This document shows, in pieces, positions 6,929-15,807 of a DNA stretch of 17,625 nt. The first letter of the stretch is position 1. Every line of letters begins with the position of its first letter. Made by a program: the position numbers and the translations under genes. The stretch is from JBFWNZ01 sp050250795 (GTDB taxonomy: Bacteria > Pseudomonadota > Alphaproteobacteria > UBA8366), in contig JBFWNZ010000042.1 of assembly GCA_050250795.1 (NCBI GenBank), positions 1 to 17,625 on the forward strand, read 5' to 3'. The notes below the pieces were generated by a model, which was not told where the DNA came from, did no database searches, and worked only from the letters and a program-made list of their open reading frames with translations.

Positions 6929-7570
6929 TCAACGGACACGCAGCAACGCCACGGCCTGGTTGAGCTGGCTCATCCGGCGATGATCGCCGGTCGGCGCGTC
7001 GGGATGGAAGATGGCCGCAAGGCTGCGGAAACGCTGCCGCAAGCCTGATTCGTCCGGTATCGCACCCGGCGCATAGCCCAGGACATGCAAGGCATCCGCC
7101 CGGCTGCGCACCCCCTCTGCCAAGGGCCGGAAGGCGAGAGCTTGCACGACGCCCAGCAATCGGTCGCGCCCGGCTTCCGCTGCCGCGAGCCGGTCCGCCA
7201 TCCGCGGCCCGTCGCCTGCTTCCAGGGTCATGGTCAACGCACCGTCCGCCATCGCCAGCGCAACGGCCAGCGCGCGGCGGATCGTGGCGGGCGCGTGACC
7301 CTCCGCAAGGCGGACCTGAAGTCTCGGCTTGCGGCGCCAGGGCCGGCCGTTTCCGGATTTGGGCAGCACGGCCTCGCGATCTCCCGCTGCGGGCTCGCCG
7401 GGGTCCGGCCAGCCCTCGATCACGGCCGGCGGCACCAGCAGCATCACCGACCGCAGGATTTCGCCCGGCGTGGCACCGCGCCGCGCCGCCAGGCCGAGAA
7501 TAGCGTCGCGAAAGGCCGACGAACAGGCCACAGCGTAGGATGGGCGGGATCGGCGGACAGCTTCGAGCAT
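6929..7570 (-). CDS. Protein of unknown function with C-terminal J-like (DnaJ) domain
   Basis: This is a 213-residue protein if started at the ATG at 7570. A TTG at 7621 would add 17 residues and would begin 15 bases after the pheT stop, but neither start has a clean ribosome site. The last ~60 residues (LGYAPGA..., LRQRFRSLAAIFHPDAPTGD, LNQAVALLR) look like a J domain, with the HPD tripeptide at residues 189-191 that relatives use to stimulate the ATPase of Hsp70. The N-terminal ~140 residues are not recognised; they include alanine-rich helices and no signal peptide. It follows pheT in the same direction, so it is probably the distal gene of that operon. The client or partner is unknown. 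Confidence 0.7.
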   Translation of the reverse strand: MLEAVRRSRPSYAVACSSAFRDAILGLAARRGATPGEILRSVMLLVPPAVIEGWPDPGEPAAGDREAVLPKSGNGRPWRRKPRLQVRLAEGHAPATIRRALAVALAMADGALTMTLEAGDGPRMADRLAAAEAGRDRLLGVVQALAFRPLAEGVRSRADALHVLGYAPGAIPDESGLRQRFRSLAAIFHPDAPTGDHRRMSQLNQAVALLRVR

Positions 7571-7636
7571 GCCCCTGCATCGCCCATCGGGCGCCGGGCC
7601 GTCAACTGCGATTGAAGGCAAGTCGTTTCGGAACCG

Positions 7637-10038
7637 CTAGCCGCGCAGCGCGGCGCCGGTCTGCTTGGCGACGCTGGCGACGATCTTCTCCGCCACCGCG
7701 GCGATCTCGGCCTCGGTCAAGGTGCGCTCGCCCGGCTGCAGGGTGACGGCGATGGCGACGGATTTGCGGCCCTCGCCCACGGACGCACCCTCGAACACGT
7801 CGAACACCTCGGCCCCGGCGATCAGCGCCTTGTCGGCGGCGCGGGCGGCCCGCAGGATGCGGTCGGATGCGACGTCGCGGTCGACGACGAAGGCGAAATC
7901 GCGCACCACCGCCTGGAACTGCGACAGGCGCAGCGGCGGCCGGGCACGGCCCTCCTTGCGCTTCGGCTCCGGCACCCGGTCGAGGAACACCTCGAAGCCG
8001 GCGACCGGACCGCGCAGATCGAGCGCCGCCAGCACCTGCGGGTGCATCTCGCCGAACCGCGCCAGCACATTCGGCCCCAGCCGCAGCACGCCGGAACGGC
8101 CCGGATGGAACCAGCCCGGCGCATCGGTCGTGACCTGCAGATTGCCGACCGGCGCCCCCGCCGCCTCCAGCACCGCCAGGGCATCGGCCTTGGCGTCGAA
8201 GGCATCGACGGCGCGCGGTCGGTCCGACCAGTGGCGCGGCCCGCTCTGGCCCGTGCGCACGCCCGCCGCAACGAGGCGCTGGCCCTCGGGCGTCGCGTTC
8301 TCGAATTGCGGCCCGATCTCGAACAGAGCGCTGTCGGCGAACCCGCGATCCGCATTGCGGCCGGCCGCCAGCAAAAGGTTCGGCAGGATCGAGGGCCGCA
8401 TCGCATCGAGATCGGCGCTGATCGGATTGATGAGCGTCAGCCCCGGATCGCCGCCGCCGAACAGCCCGGTATGGGCCGAGGACATGAAGGAAAACGTGAC
8501 CGATTCCGCGAGTCCGCGCGCCGCCAATGCCCGCCGCACATCGGCGCTGCGGCGCTGCGATGCGTTGCGGGCCGGGGCCAGCGCCACGCCCGGCCGGTGC
8601 ATCGGCAATGTGGGCAGCCGGTCGTAACCGTGGATACGCGCCACCTCCTCGACCAGATCGGCCTCGCCGATCACGTCGCCGCGCCAGGACGGCACCGCGG
8701 CGCGCAGGCCCGCCTCCGTCTCCGCCGTCGCGAAGCCCAGCGCCTGGAGAATGCGCGCCTGCTCAGGCGCGGGCACGTCCATGCCGGCGAGCGTCCGCAC
8801 CCGGTCGCGGCGCAGCACATAGTGCCGCTGCCAGTCCGGCTCGGCGCCTGCGAACACCGGCGCCGATGCCTCGCCGCCGCAGAACTCCAGAATCATGCGG
8901 CTGGCGATGGCCAGGGCCTGCGGCACGAAGGCCGGATCGACGCCGCGCTCGAAGCGATAGCGGGCGTCGGAGATGATGCCGAGCCGCCGTCCCGTCTCCG
9001 CCGTGCGGATGGGATCGAACAGCGCGACCTCCAGGAAAACCTCGGTCGTTGCCTCGGTACAGCCGGACTCCTCGCCGCCCATAACGCCGCCCAGGGCGTT
9101 GGCACGGGACTCGTCGGCAATCACCGTCATCTCCCCGTCCAGCGAATAGGTCTTGCCGTCGAGCGCCGCCAGCGTTTCGCCGGGCCGGCCCATGCGCACC
9201 ACGACATTACGGTCGAGCTTGGCCGCGTCGAACACATGCAGCGGCCGGCACAGATCGAGGCTGAGATAGTTGGTGATGTCGACCAGCGCCGAGATCGGAC
9301 GCAGGCCGACGGCCTTCAGCCGGTCCTGCAGCCATTTCGGGCTGGGCCCGTTGCGCTGGCCGCGGAAATGCCGGCCGGCGAACCAGGGACAGGCGCCGGC
9401 CTTGTCGGCGGGCAGATCGACGCGCAGCCCGATGGGGCTGGCGTACGCGTCGGCGGCCGCCGCCGTATTCAGCGGCTTGAGCCGCCCCAGACCCGATGCG
9501 GCGAGATCGCGGGCGATGCCGCGCACGCCCAGGCAGTCGGCGCGGTTCGGCGTGATCGACACGTCGATCACCGGATCGCCCAGGCCCATATAGTCGGCAA
9601 AGGGCGTGCCCACCGGCGCATCGGCGGGCAAGTCGATGATGCCGTCATGTTCTTCCGACAGGCCCATCTCGCGTTCGGAGACCAGCATGCCGTTGGATTC
9701 GACACCGCGGATGGCGGATTTCTTCAATTCCAGCCCAGTACCCGGTACCACACTGCCGGCCGGCGCAAACACGCCGACCATCCCCGCCCGCGCATTGGGC
9801 GCGCCGCAAACCACCTGCAACGGCTTGCCGTCGCCGGCATCGACCATGCAGACCCGCAGCCGGTCCGCATTCGGATGCGGCTCGGCCGAGACGACGCGGG
9901 CCAGCTTGAACGGCGCATAGGCCGCCGCCCGATCCTGTACCCCCTCCAGTTCCATGCCGATCATGGTCAGCCGGTCGGCGATGGCACCCAGATCGGCGTC
10001 GGTATCCAGATGGTCCTTGAGCCAGGACAGCGTGAACT

Positions 10039-10042
<4 letters not shown>
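7637..10042 (-). CDS. pheT: Phenylalanine--tRNA ligase beta subunit
   Basis: This 801-residue beta subunit of the (alpha-beta)2 enzyme charges tRNA-Phe in the cytoplasm. The order is standard: N-terminal MKFTLSWLKDHL, an OB-fold tRNA-binding domain at about residues 40-150 (HPNADRL, CGAPNARAGM), the B3/B4 editing region, the B5 domain, a catalytic-like core around DLVEEVARIHGYD, and the C-terminal FDX-ACB anticodon domain (PLRLSQFQAVVRDFAFVVD to the end). Length is normal. Its ATG overlaps the pheS stop (ATGA, 10042-10039), ensuring balanced synthesis. There is no sign of truncation or transfer. Confidence 0.97.
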
Positions 10043-11118
<1,076 letters not shown>

Positions 11119-11135
11119 CGTCCGGCCCGCTTTCT

Positions 11136-11166
11136 GAAAGCGCCCTGCCCCGCCGGGACAGGGCGC
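11136..11166 (-). promoter_or_regulatory. Stem-loop between rplT and pheS, candidate attenuator
   Basis: GCGCCCTG (11140-11147) and CAGGGCGC (11159-11166) form a perfect 8-bp stem around an 11-base loop that can pair three more CCC/GGG bases beyond a bulged A. In the transcript the hairpin is followed directly by UUUC. This resembles an intrinsic terminator with a short U-tract, placed 8 bases after the rplT stop and 21 bases before the pheS ATG. E. coli pheST is controlled by attenuation at the same position through pheM, but no Phe-rich leader peptide fits into this 55-base gap. Confidence 0.55.
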
Positions 11167-11173
11167 CGTCCGA

Positions 11174-11530
11174 TCAGGCCAGCGCGGCCTGTGCCTGCCC
11201 GACCAGCGCCTTGAAGGCCTCGGGCTCATGCACCGCGAGATCGGCCAGAACCTTGCGGTCCACCTCGATCCCCGCCTTGTGGATACCATCCATGAAGCGG
11301 GAATAGGTGACGCCATGCTCGCGGACAGCGGCGTTGATGCGCTGAATCCACAGGCTGCGGAAGTCGCGCTTGCGCACGCGACGGTCGCGATAGGCGTATT
11401 GCAGGTTCTTGTCGACCCGCTGCTTTGCGGCGCGGATCGTATTCTTGGCCCGGCCGCGCGCACCCTTGGCGAGCTTCAGGACCTTCTTGTGACGGGCGTG
11501 CGACGTGACGCCCCGCTTGGTACGTGCCAT
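11174..11530 (-). CDS. rplT: 50S ribosomal protein L20
   Basis: This 118-residue, highly basic protein is an early 23S rRNA-binding factor of the large subunit. It begins MARTKRGVTSHARHKKVLKLAKG and contains YAYRDRRVRKRDFRSLWIQRINAA and YSRFMDGI, all diagnostic of L20. A GAGGGG ribosome site lies ahead of the ATG, 10 bases after the rpmI stop. In several bacteria L20 represses its own operon by binding the leader mRNA; the hairpins ahead of rpmI would be the place to look for that here. Confidence 0.98.
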   Translation of the reverse strand: MARTKRGVTSHARHKKVLKLAKGARGRAKNTIRAAKQRVDKNLQYAYRDRRVRKRDFRSLWIQRINAAVREHGVTYSRFMDGIHKAGIEVDRKVLADLAVHEPEAFKALVGQAQAALA

Positions 11531-11540
11531 GTCAGTCCCC

Positions 11541-11738
11541 TCAGACGCGCAGGAAGTTGCGCTTGATGATCTTCGCGTCCGCGTCGACCAGCACATGCGT
11601 GCCGCGTGCCTGCCGCTTCATCTTCTTCGGCCGGCGACGCAGGTTATGGCTGAGATAGGAACTGCCGGCGCGCACCTTGCCGGTCCCGGTAAACCGGAAC
11701 CGCTTCTTGGCGGCGCTCTTGTTCTTCAACTTGGGCAT
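11541..11738 (-). CDS. rpmI: 50S ribosomal protein L35
   Basis: This 65-residue basic large-subunit protein begins MPKLKNKSAAKKRFRFTGTG and ends in IIKRNFLRV, with the characteristic SHNLRRRPKKMKR stretch. The ATG at 11738 follows a GAAAGGA ribosome site. It is the first gene of the rpmI-rplT-pheS-pheT run. The usual upstream partner infC is missing; a membrane-protein gene in the same direction stands in its place. Confidence 0.98.
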   Translation of the reverse strand: MPKLKNKSAAKKRFRFTGTGKVRAGSSYLSHNLRRRPKKMKRQARGTHVLVDADAKIIKRNFLRV

Positions 11739-11771
11739 TTTCGATATCCTTTCCGATCGAGATGCTCGGGT

Positions 11772-11849
11772 CCCGGACACCGCGTCCGGGCGGGCGGCGA
11801 GGCATACCCAATAGGCCAGCCACCCTGTTGCGCCCGGGTCGCCCCGGGC
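11772..11849 (-). promoter_or_regulatory. Leader region of rpmI with two strong stem-loops
   Basis: The ~130-base gap between the membrane-protein stop and rpmI contains two perfect 7-bp hairpins: CCCGGAC/GTCCGGG (11772-11778 and 11784-11790, 5-base loop) and GCCCGGG/CCCGGGC (11832-11838 and 11843-11849, 4-base TCGC loop). The first ends about 34 bases ahead of the rpmI ATG; the second lies 22 bases after the upstream gene's stop and could end that transcript, although no U-run follows it. Either could be part of an L20-responsive leader. I found no convincing -35/-10 pair here. Confidence 0.4.
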
Positions 11850-11870
11850 CGCCCCTTGCGGGACGCGGCG

Positions 11871-12449
11871 TTATATCGGCTTCGCCCCCCCGGTGCAAGG
11901 CCGCGAATCCGCGGATAACCGCGCCGCGCGCCGGAACAGCCAGGACGCGGCGAGGAAGGCCGCCGCGTACCCGCCATGCAGCATCAGGAGGGCCGGGACC
12001 GGGACCCGCGTCTCCAGCGCCAGCGCGACGCCGCCCGCCAGCAGCAGGGCCAGCGCCGCCGCCAGCATCGCCCGCGCCATCCCCGCCGGCCGGCCGCGGG
12101 CGAGCGCGGCGCCCACCGCCCCAATAACGGGCACCGCCGGATAGAGCAGGTTGGCGGGATTGTCCTCGCCGGCGATGCCGACCGCGAGATCCATCCAGAC
12201 CAGCACGAAGGCCGCGACCAGCGCCAGCGCCGCCCCGGCCCGGTAGGCGACCCCGCCCCGCCGCAGACCCGGCCGCCGCGCCAGATAGGCCGCGATCTCG
12301 TAGGCGCCCGCCGTCGCCGCCAGCATCGCGCCGAACAGGACGAAGCTGCCCGCGCGCCAGTCGACCTCGTCGGTGAACTGCATCGCCACCGCCGGCAGCA
12401 ACAGCAGCCCCGCCGCGAGACCCCACACCACCATCCGCTCGACCGTCAT
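11871..12449 (-). CDS. Conserved membrane protein of unknown function
   Basis: This 192-residue inner-membrane protein has about six hydrophobic helices (approximately residues 7-24, 32-56, 69-92, 99-116, 122-144 and 150-170) with short loops. Between helices 3 and 4 it carries GIAGEDNPANLLYP, and near the N-terminus VAMQFTDEVDW. I recall similar patterns from a widespread uncharacterised alphaproteobacterial family, but no function is known to me. The ATG at 12449 sits behind an AGGAG ribosome site, and the gene diverges from the SDR gene. It reads towards rpmI, with about 130 bases and two hairpins between them, so it may or may not be cotranscribed. Confidence 0.78.
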   Translation of the reverse strand: MTVERMVVWGLAAGLLLLPAVAMQFTDEVDWRAGSFVLFGAMLAATAGAYEIAAYLARRPGLRRGGVAYRAGAALALVAAFVLVWMDLAVGIAGEDNPANLLYPAVPVIGAVGAALARGRPAGMARAMLAAALALLLAGGVALALETRVPVPALLMLHGGYAAAFLAASWLFRRAARLSADSRPCTGGAKPI

Positions 12450-12485
12450 TCCGCCGTCTCCTGGCCGTCCCCTTGACGCCCCGGC

Positions 12486-12515
12486 TTGACGCAGCGTCGG
12501 GGGCCGGCCGACAGT
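12486..12515 (+). promoter_or_regulatory. Possible promoter for the SDR/enoyl-CoA hydratase pair
   Basis: TTGACG (12486-12491) is followed after 18 bases by GACAGT (12510-12515), a good -35 with a poor -10. A second TTGACG lies at 12473-12478, so the hexamer is repeated 13 bases apart (CTTGACGCCCCGGCTTGACGC). The predicted start site would be about 30-35 bases ahead of the SDR ATG. The divergent membrane-protein gene shares this 106-base region. Confidence 0.28.
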
Positions 12516-12555
12516 GCCGCAAATCAATGTGAAGAAATTATGGGGAGGCAAGCGC

Positions 12556-13338
12556 ATGGATCTCGGACTGGCCGGCAAGACGGCGATCATCACCGGCGGC
12601 TCGAAGGGCATCGGCAAGGCGTGCGCCGATTCGCTGGCGGCCGAAGGCGTCAACCTGCACATCACCTCGCGCACTAAGGCCGATCTTGAGGCCGCGCGCG
12701 AGGATATCCTGAGCCGCCACAAGGTCGATGTGCAGATCCACGCTCTCGACCTGTCGAAAAGCGCCAACCAGAAGAAACTGGCCGAGGCGACCGGCGCCAC
12801 CGCGGGCAAGGTCGACATCCTGGTCAACAATGCCGGCGCCATCCCCGCCGGCAACCTGACCAAGGTCGACGAGAACACCTGGCGCGACGCCTGGGACCTG
12901 AAGGTGTTCGGCTTCGTCAATCTGAGCCGCCTGATCTATCCCGCAATGGTCGCGCGCGGCGAGGGCGTGATCCTGAACGTCGTCGGCACCGCGGGCGAGC
13001 GGCCGGCCGCCAACTACATCTGCGGCTCCACCGGCAACGCCGCGCTGTTCGGCTTCACCCGCGCGCTGGGGCAGATGAGCCTGGACAGCAATGTGCGGGT
13101 GCTGGCCATCGCACCGGGCCAGATCGTCACCGAGCGGCTGTACCGCCAGCAGCGCATCAAGGCGCAGGAGACGCTGGGCGACCCCGAGCGCTGGCAGGAA
13201 ATGCTGAAGGCGCTGCCGCAGGGCCGCGCCGGCAAGCCCGAGGAATGCGGCGACGTGGTCGCCTTCCTGGTCAGCAAGCGCGCTTTCTGGGTCAATGGCG
13301 TCGTCATCCCGGTGGATGGCGGCGGCTATCTGCGGTGA
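12556..13338 (+). CDS. SDR-family oxidoreductase with degenerate active site
   Basis: This 260-residue Rossmann-fold protein has the coenzyme motif TGGSKGIG (residues 13-20), a DLS segment for the adenine pocket, and NNAG at 91-94. The start is the ATG at 12556, 7 bases after GGGGAGG. The classical catalytic set is not intact: the Asn before the central helix is Lys (K116 in WDLKVFG), the ISS stretch is VVG, and the residue four after Y154 is Ser, not Lys (YICGSTGNAAL). A subgroup I remember as PRK06125-like shares these changes, so this is a clade feature and not decay. It lies 7 bases ahead of an enoyl-CoA hydratase, hinting at acyl-CoA or ketone metabolism. Its reaction is unknown, and it may not be a classical dehydrogenase. 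Confidence 0.87.
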   Translation: MDLGLAGKTAIITGGSKGIGKACADSLAAEGVNLHITSRTKADLEAAREDILSRHKVDVQIHALDLSKSANQKKLAEATGATAGKVDILVNNAGAIPAGNLTKVDENTWRDAWDLKVFGFVNLSRLIYPAMVARGEGVILNVVGTAGERPAANYICGSTGNAALFGFTRALGQMSLDSNVRVLAIAPGQIVTERLYRQQRIKAQETLGDPERWQEMLKALPQGRAGKPEECGDVVAFLVSKRAFWVNGVVIPVDGGGYLR

Positions 13339-13345
13339 CGCGGCC

Positions 13346-14134
13346 ATGGCGGCGCCGGAAATCCGCACCGTCATCGAGGCGCGCTCGGAAGGCCCTATCG
13401 CGCGGGTGACCTTGGACAACGCCGCGCGTGCGAACTGTCTGTCGCGCGGGCTGGTCGATGGGATCGCCGCCACCTTCCGCGAGCTGGCGGCGAAGCCGGC
13501 GCTGCGGCTGGTCGTCGTGACCGGGGCGGGCGAGCGATCCTTCATGGCCGGCGCCGACCTGACCGAGCTTGGCGCCGCCGACGAGGCCGCGGCACGCGAC
13601 TGGATCGCCGGTTTGCACGCCGCGCATCGGGCGATCCGCGACTGCCCGGTGCCGGTGATCGCGCGCATCAACGGCGCCTGCCTGGGCGCCGGGCTGGAGC
13701 TGGCGGCGTCCTGCGACCTGCGCATCGCCGCCGACCATGCGACCTTTGCCATGCCCGAGGTCATGATCGACATCCCCAGCGTGATTGAGGCCGCCCTGCT
13801 GCCGCGCCTGATCGGCTGGGGCCGCGCGTCCTGGCTGATCTATCGCGGCGACGGCATCGACGCCGCCACCGCCGAGCGCTGGGGCCTGGTGGAGCGGGTC
13901 GTGCCGGCGGCCGACCTCGACGACGCGGTCGAGGAGCTGGTCTCCCGCCTGCTGCGCAACGGCCCTGCGGGCATGCGGGTGCAGAAGCGGCTGATGCGCG
14001 ACTGGGAGCGGCTGCCGCTGGACGACGCCATCCGCGCCGGCATCGACGCGCTGGCCGCCGCCTACCGCATCGGCGACCCGCCCGGCCACATCGCCGCCTA
14101 TATGGCGGAGCGCCGCAAGCCCGCGGATTCCTGA
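13346..14134 (+). CDS. Enoyl-CoA hydratase/isomerase family protein
   Basis: This 262-residue crotonase-fold enzyme probably hydrates a 2-enoyl-CoA in the cytoplasm. The oxyanion-hole segments MAGADL and NGACLGAGLELAASCD are present, and both glutamates used by hydratases are in place: E118 (GLELAA) and E138 (FAMPEVMI), 20 residues apart as in the family. The loop after E138 reads IPSVIEAALLPRLIG in place of the commoner IPGGGG, a variant seen in a subset of hydratases. The ATG at 13346 is 7 bases after the SDR stop, although its ribosome site is weak, so translation may depend on coupling. Chain length or branching of the substrate cannot be told. Confidence 0.88.
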   Translation: MAAPEIRTVIEARSEGPIARVTLDNAARANCLSRGLVDGIAATFRELAAKPALRLVVVTGAGERSFMAGADLTELGAADEAAARDWIAGLHAAHRAIRDCPVPVIARINGACLGAGLELAASCDLRIAADHATFAMPEVMIDIPSVIEAALLPRLIGWGRASWLIYRGDGIDAATAERWGLVERVVPAADLDDAVEELVSRLLRNGPAGMRVQKRLMRDWERLPLDDAIRAGIDALAAAYRIGDPPGHIAAYMAERRKPADS

Positions 14135-14184
14135 CCCGCACGAAGGAACGGAACGCTTCACCGCAATCGCCGTTGAGTCGGCAA

Positions 14185-14201
14185 GGCACCGGACGGGTGC
14201 C
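14185..14201 (+). other. Stem-loop after the enoyl-CoA hydratase gene
   Basis: GGCACC (14185-14190) and GGTGCC (14196-14201) form a perfect 6-bp stem with a GGACG loop. TCGGCA (14178-14183) can pair instead with TGCCGA (14198-14203), so two mutually exclusive structures are possible. No T-run follows. It may be a weak terminator or part of the leader of the next gene, whose ATG is 26 bases downstream. Confidence 0.3.
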
Positions 14202-14227
14202 GAAACCGAAAAGGCGGAGCGGGGATC

Positions 14228-14683
14228 ATGAGCGGCGCAGCGCTGTTTCCGGGGCGCAAACTGGTTTTCCTCGCCACCCTGGCAGCGATGGGGATGGGCG
14301 CGGTGCTGGGGAGCACTGCGGATGCGGCAGAGAAGAAATCGACCAAGGCCGACGCCAAGCCGGCGGCGCGCAAGCTGCTGACGCCGCAGGAGATGCTCGG
14401 CATGCAGGTCCTGGCCGCGGACAACACCCCGCTCGGCCGAGTCATGGCGCGCCGGATGGGCGCCGCCGATCGCGATCTGGTGCTGCAGCTGGAGGACGAG
14501 GTGCAGATTCCGCAGCTGATCGACGACGGCATCGTCGCCCGGCCGGACGGCCCCGGCGCCCGCGTCACCACCCTGTTCGGCCCGCAGACCGTCGCCGTGT
14601 CCTCGTCCACCCTGCGCCCGGCCGGCGGCGACGGGCCGGCGAAGCTGATCTTGCGCAGCCCCGCCATGACGGCAATGCGCTGA
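14228..14683 (+). CDS. Small exported protein, possibly PRC-barrel-like
   Basis: This 151-residue protein has a clear Sec signal peptide: basic residues near 10-11, a hydrophobic core at about 12-28, and a likely cleavage after ADA at residue 33. The mature part starts with a Lys/Ala-rich linker and then LLTPQEMLGMQVLAADNTPLGRVM, which resembles the opening strands of PRC-barrel proteins (a named property, then a G-[KR]-V turn). I am not certain of that match. The periplasm is the probable location. Start choice: ATG at 14228 behind GGCGGAGCGGGG. It is flanked by the hydratase gene and, convergently, the cyclase gene, with only 17 bases before the latter's stop. No specific function can be given. 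Confidence 0.68.
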   Translation: MSGAALFPGRKLVFLATLAAMGMGAVLGSTADAAEKKSTKADAKPAARKLLTPQEMLGMQVLAADNTPLGRVMARRMGAADRDLVLQLEDEVQIPQLIDDGIVARPDGPGARVTTLFGPQTVAVSSSTLRPAGGDGPAKLILRSPAMTAMR

Positions 14684-14700
14684 CCGGGATGCGGTAGCGC

Positions 14701-15720
14701 TCAGACCGTTGCGATGGCGGCAGCCGGCGAGCCCACCGCCCCCGGCATGTTGAGCGGCTGGGCGGTCAGCAGGAAGCGGCTGCGGCCATGCGCGCGGAGC
14801 CAGCGGGCAAGCGGGGTCAGGTGCCACAGCTCGCCCAGATGCAGCCCCAGCTTGAACAGGCACAGCTCGTGCAGCGGCAGGATCGGGCCGGGCGCGCGCG
14901 GCGCCGCGATGTCGGCGGGCGGCAATTCGACCGCGAAATTGTCGGCGATCAGCGCCGCCACGTCGCTCTCGGCGATCCAGCGCTGCAAGGCGGGGTCGGC
15001 CCCGACCAGCCCGCAGCATTGCCCGTGCAGCGCCGCCGGATCGGGGTCGCGCCGCATCTCCAGCAGCATCTCCGCGAAGCCGGTATGGAGCAGCAGCATA
15101 TCGCCCGGCTCCACGCGCACCCCGTCGCGGTCCATCGCGCGCATCAGATCGGCATAGCCGACGGGCCGGCGCTCGCGCCCGAAATGCGCCTGCAGGTCGA
15201 CCAGCACGCCGCGTCCCTGGATGCCCTGGGCCGCCATCGTCTCGATACCCAGGTGATGCACCCCCACCTGGCCCTGGCTCGGACCGCCCAGCGCCGGATC
15301 GACGGCGCGGAAGCCGTTGTACCAGACCGCCTCGGCCGTGCCGTCGCCATCGGCGTCGAACAGGGCCCCGACATGGGCCAGGCTGTCCCACTGGCTGGAA
15401 TACTGGCTGGCGATCAGCATCGCGTCGTCATTGATAACGTCGGTTGCTGCCGGATTGTAGTGCCGCATGGCAAAGTTGAAATAGCACATGCCGTCGCGGA
15501 ACACCGGCCGCAGCTCCGGCGGGTGGCGCGCCGGATGCAGTAATTGCTTGCCGGGGTAGTCGAGCGGCAGCGACAGGTTGAAGCGCAGCCCCTCGCGCAC
15601 CTCGGCCGCGCCCTGGCGCAGCTTTTCCGGCGTCAGCAGGTTCAGGCGACCGAGCTGGTCGTCGGCCCCGAACCGGCCCCATTGCGCGCCCGCCGGCATC
15701 CGCCGCCATCGCTGGCCCAT
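14701..15720 (-). CDS. Cyclase-family protein (kynurenine-formamidase-like metal hydrolase)
   Basis: This 339-residue protein belongs to the cyclase family (PF04199), metal-dependent hydrolases that include KynB formamidase. The metal site is visible but altered: the usual THxDxxxH reads SQWDSLAH, so D112 and H116 are kept and the first His is Q110. GRGVLVDL, GDMLLLHTGF and the C-terminal PLHELCLFKLGLHLGELWHL follow as expected. It is longer than KynB (~210 residues), matching a larger subgroup. The ATG at 15720 is behind GGGGGAGACAGGA, and a longer open frame overlaps the divergent crotonase and is not used. Hydrolysis of a cyclic amide, formamide or lactone-like substrate is plausible but unproven. 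Confidence 0.82.
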   Translation of the reverse strand: MGQRWRRMPAGAQWGRFGADDQLGRLNLLTPEKLRQGAAEVREGLRFNLSLPLDYPGKQLLHPARHPPELRPVFRDGMCYFNFAMRHYNPAATDVINDDAMLIASQYSSQWDSLAHVGALFDADGDGTAEAVWYNGFRAVDPALGGPSQGQVGVHHLGIETMAAQGIQGRGVLVDLQAHFGRERRPVGYADLMRAMDRDGVRVEPGDMLLLHTGFAEMLLEMRRDPDPAALHGQCCGLVGADPALQRWIAESDVAALIADNFAVELPPADIAAPRAPGPILPLHELCLFKLGLHLGELWHLTPLARWLRAHGRSRFLLTAQPLNMPGAVGSPAAAIATV

Positions 15721-15758
15721 GCGTCCTGTCTCCCCCGGTTGCCGGTCGCTCGCCGCAC

Positions 15759-15787
15759 AGTGTAGCGTCGCCGCGGTTGCCTGTAAG
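15759..15787 (-). promoter_or_regulatory. Candidate sigma70-type promoter for the cyclase-family gene
   Basis: Minus-strand CTTACA (15787-15782) and TACACT (15764-15759) are 17 bases apart, each with four of six consensus positions. Transcription would start near 15752, leaving a leader of about 30 bases with the GGAG ribosome site. The divergent crotonase gene starts at 15808, so both promoters must fit in 87 bases and could share one regulator. No operator palindrome is evident. Confidence 0.4.
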
Positions 15788-15807
15788 CCGCGAGGAGCGC
15801 CCGAGCG

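Noticed and set aside
11119..11173. A pheM-like leader peptide before pheS.
   Set aside because: The gap of 55 bases is mostly hairpin and contains no short frame with clustered Phe codons.
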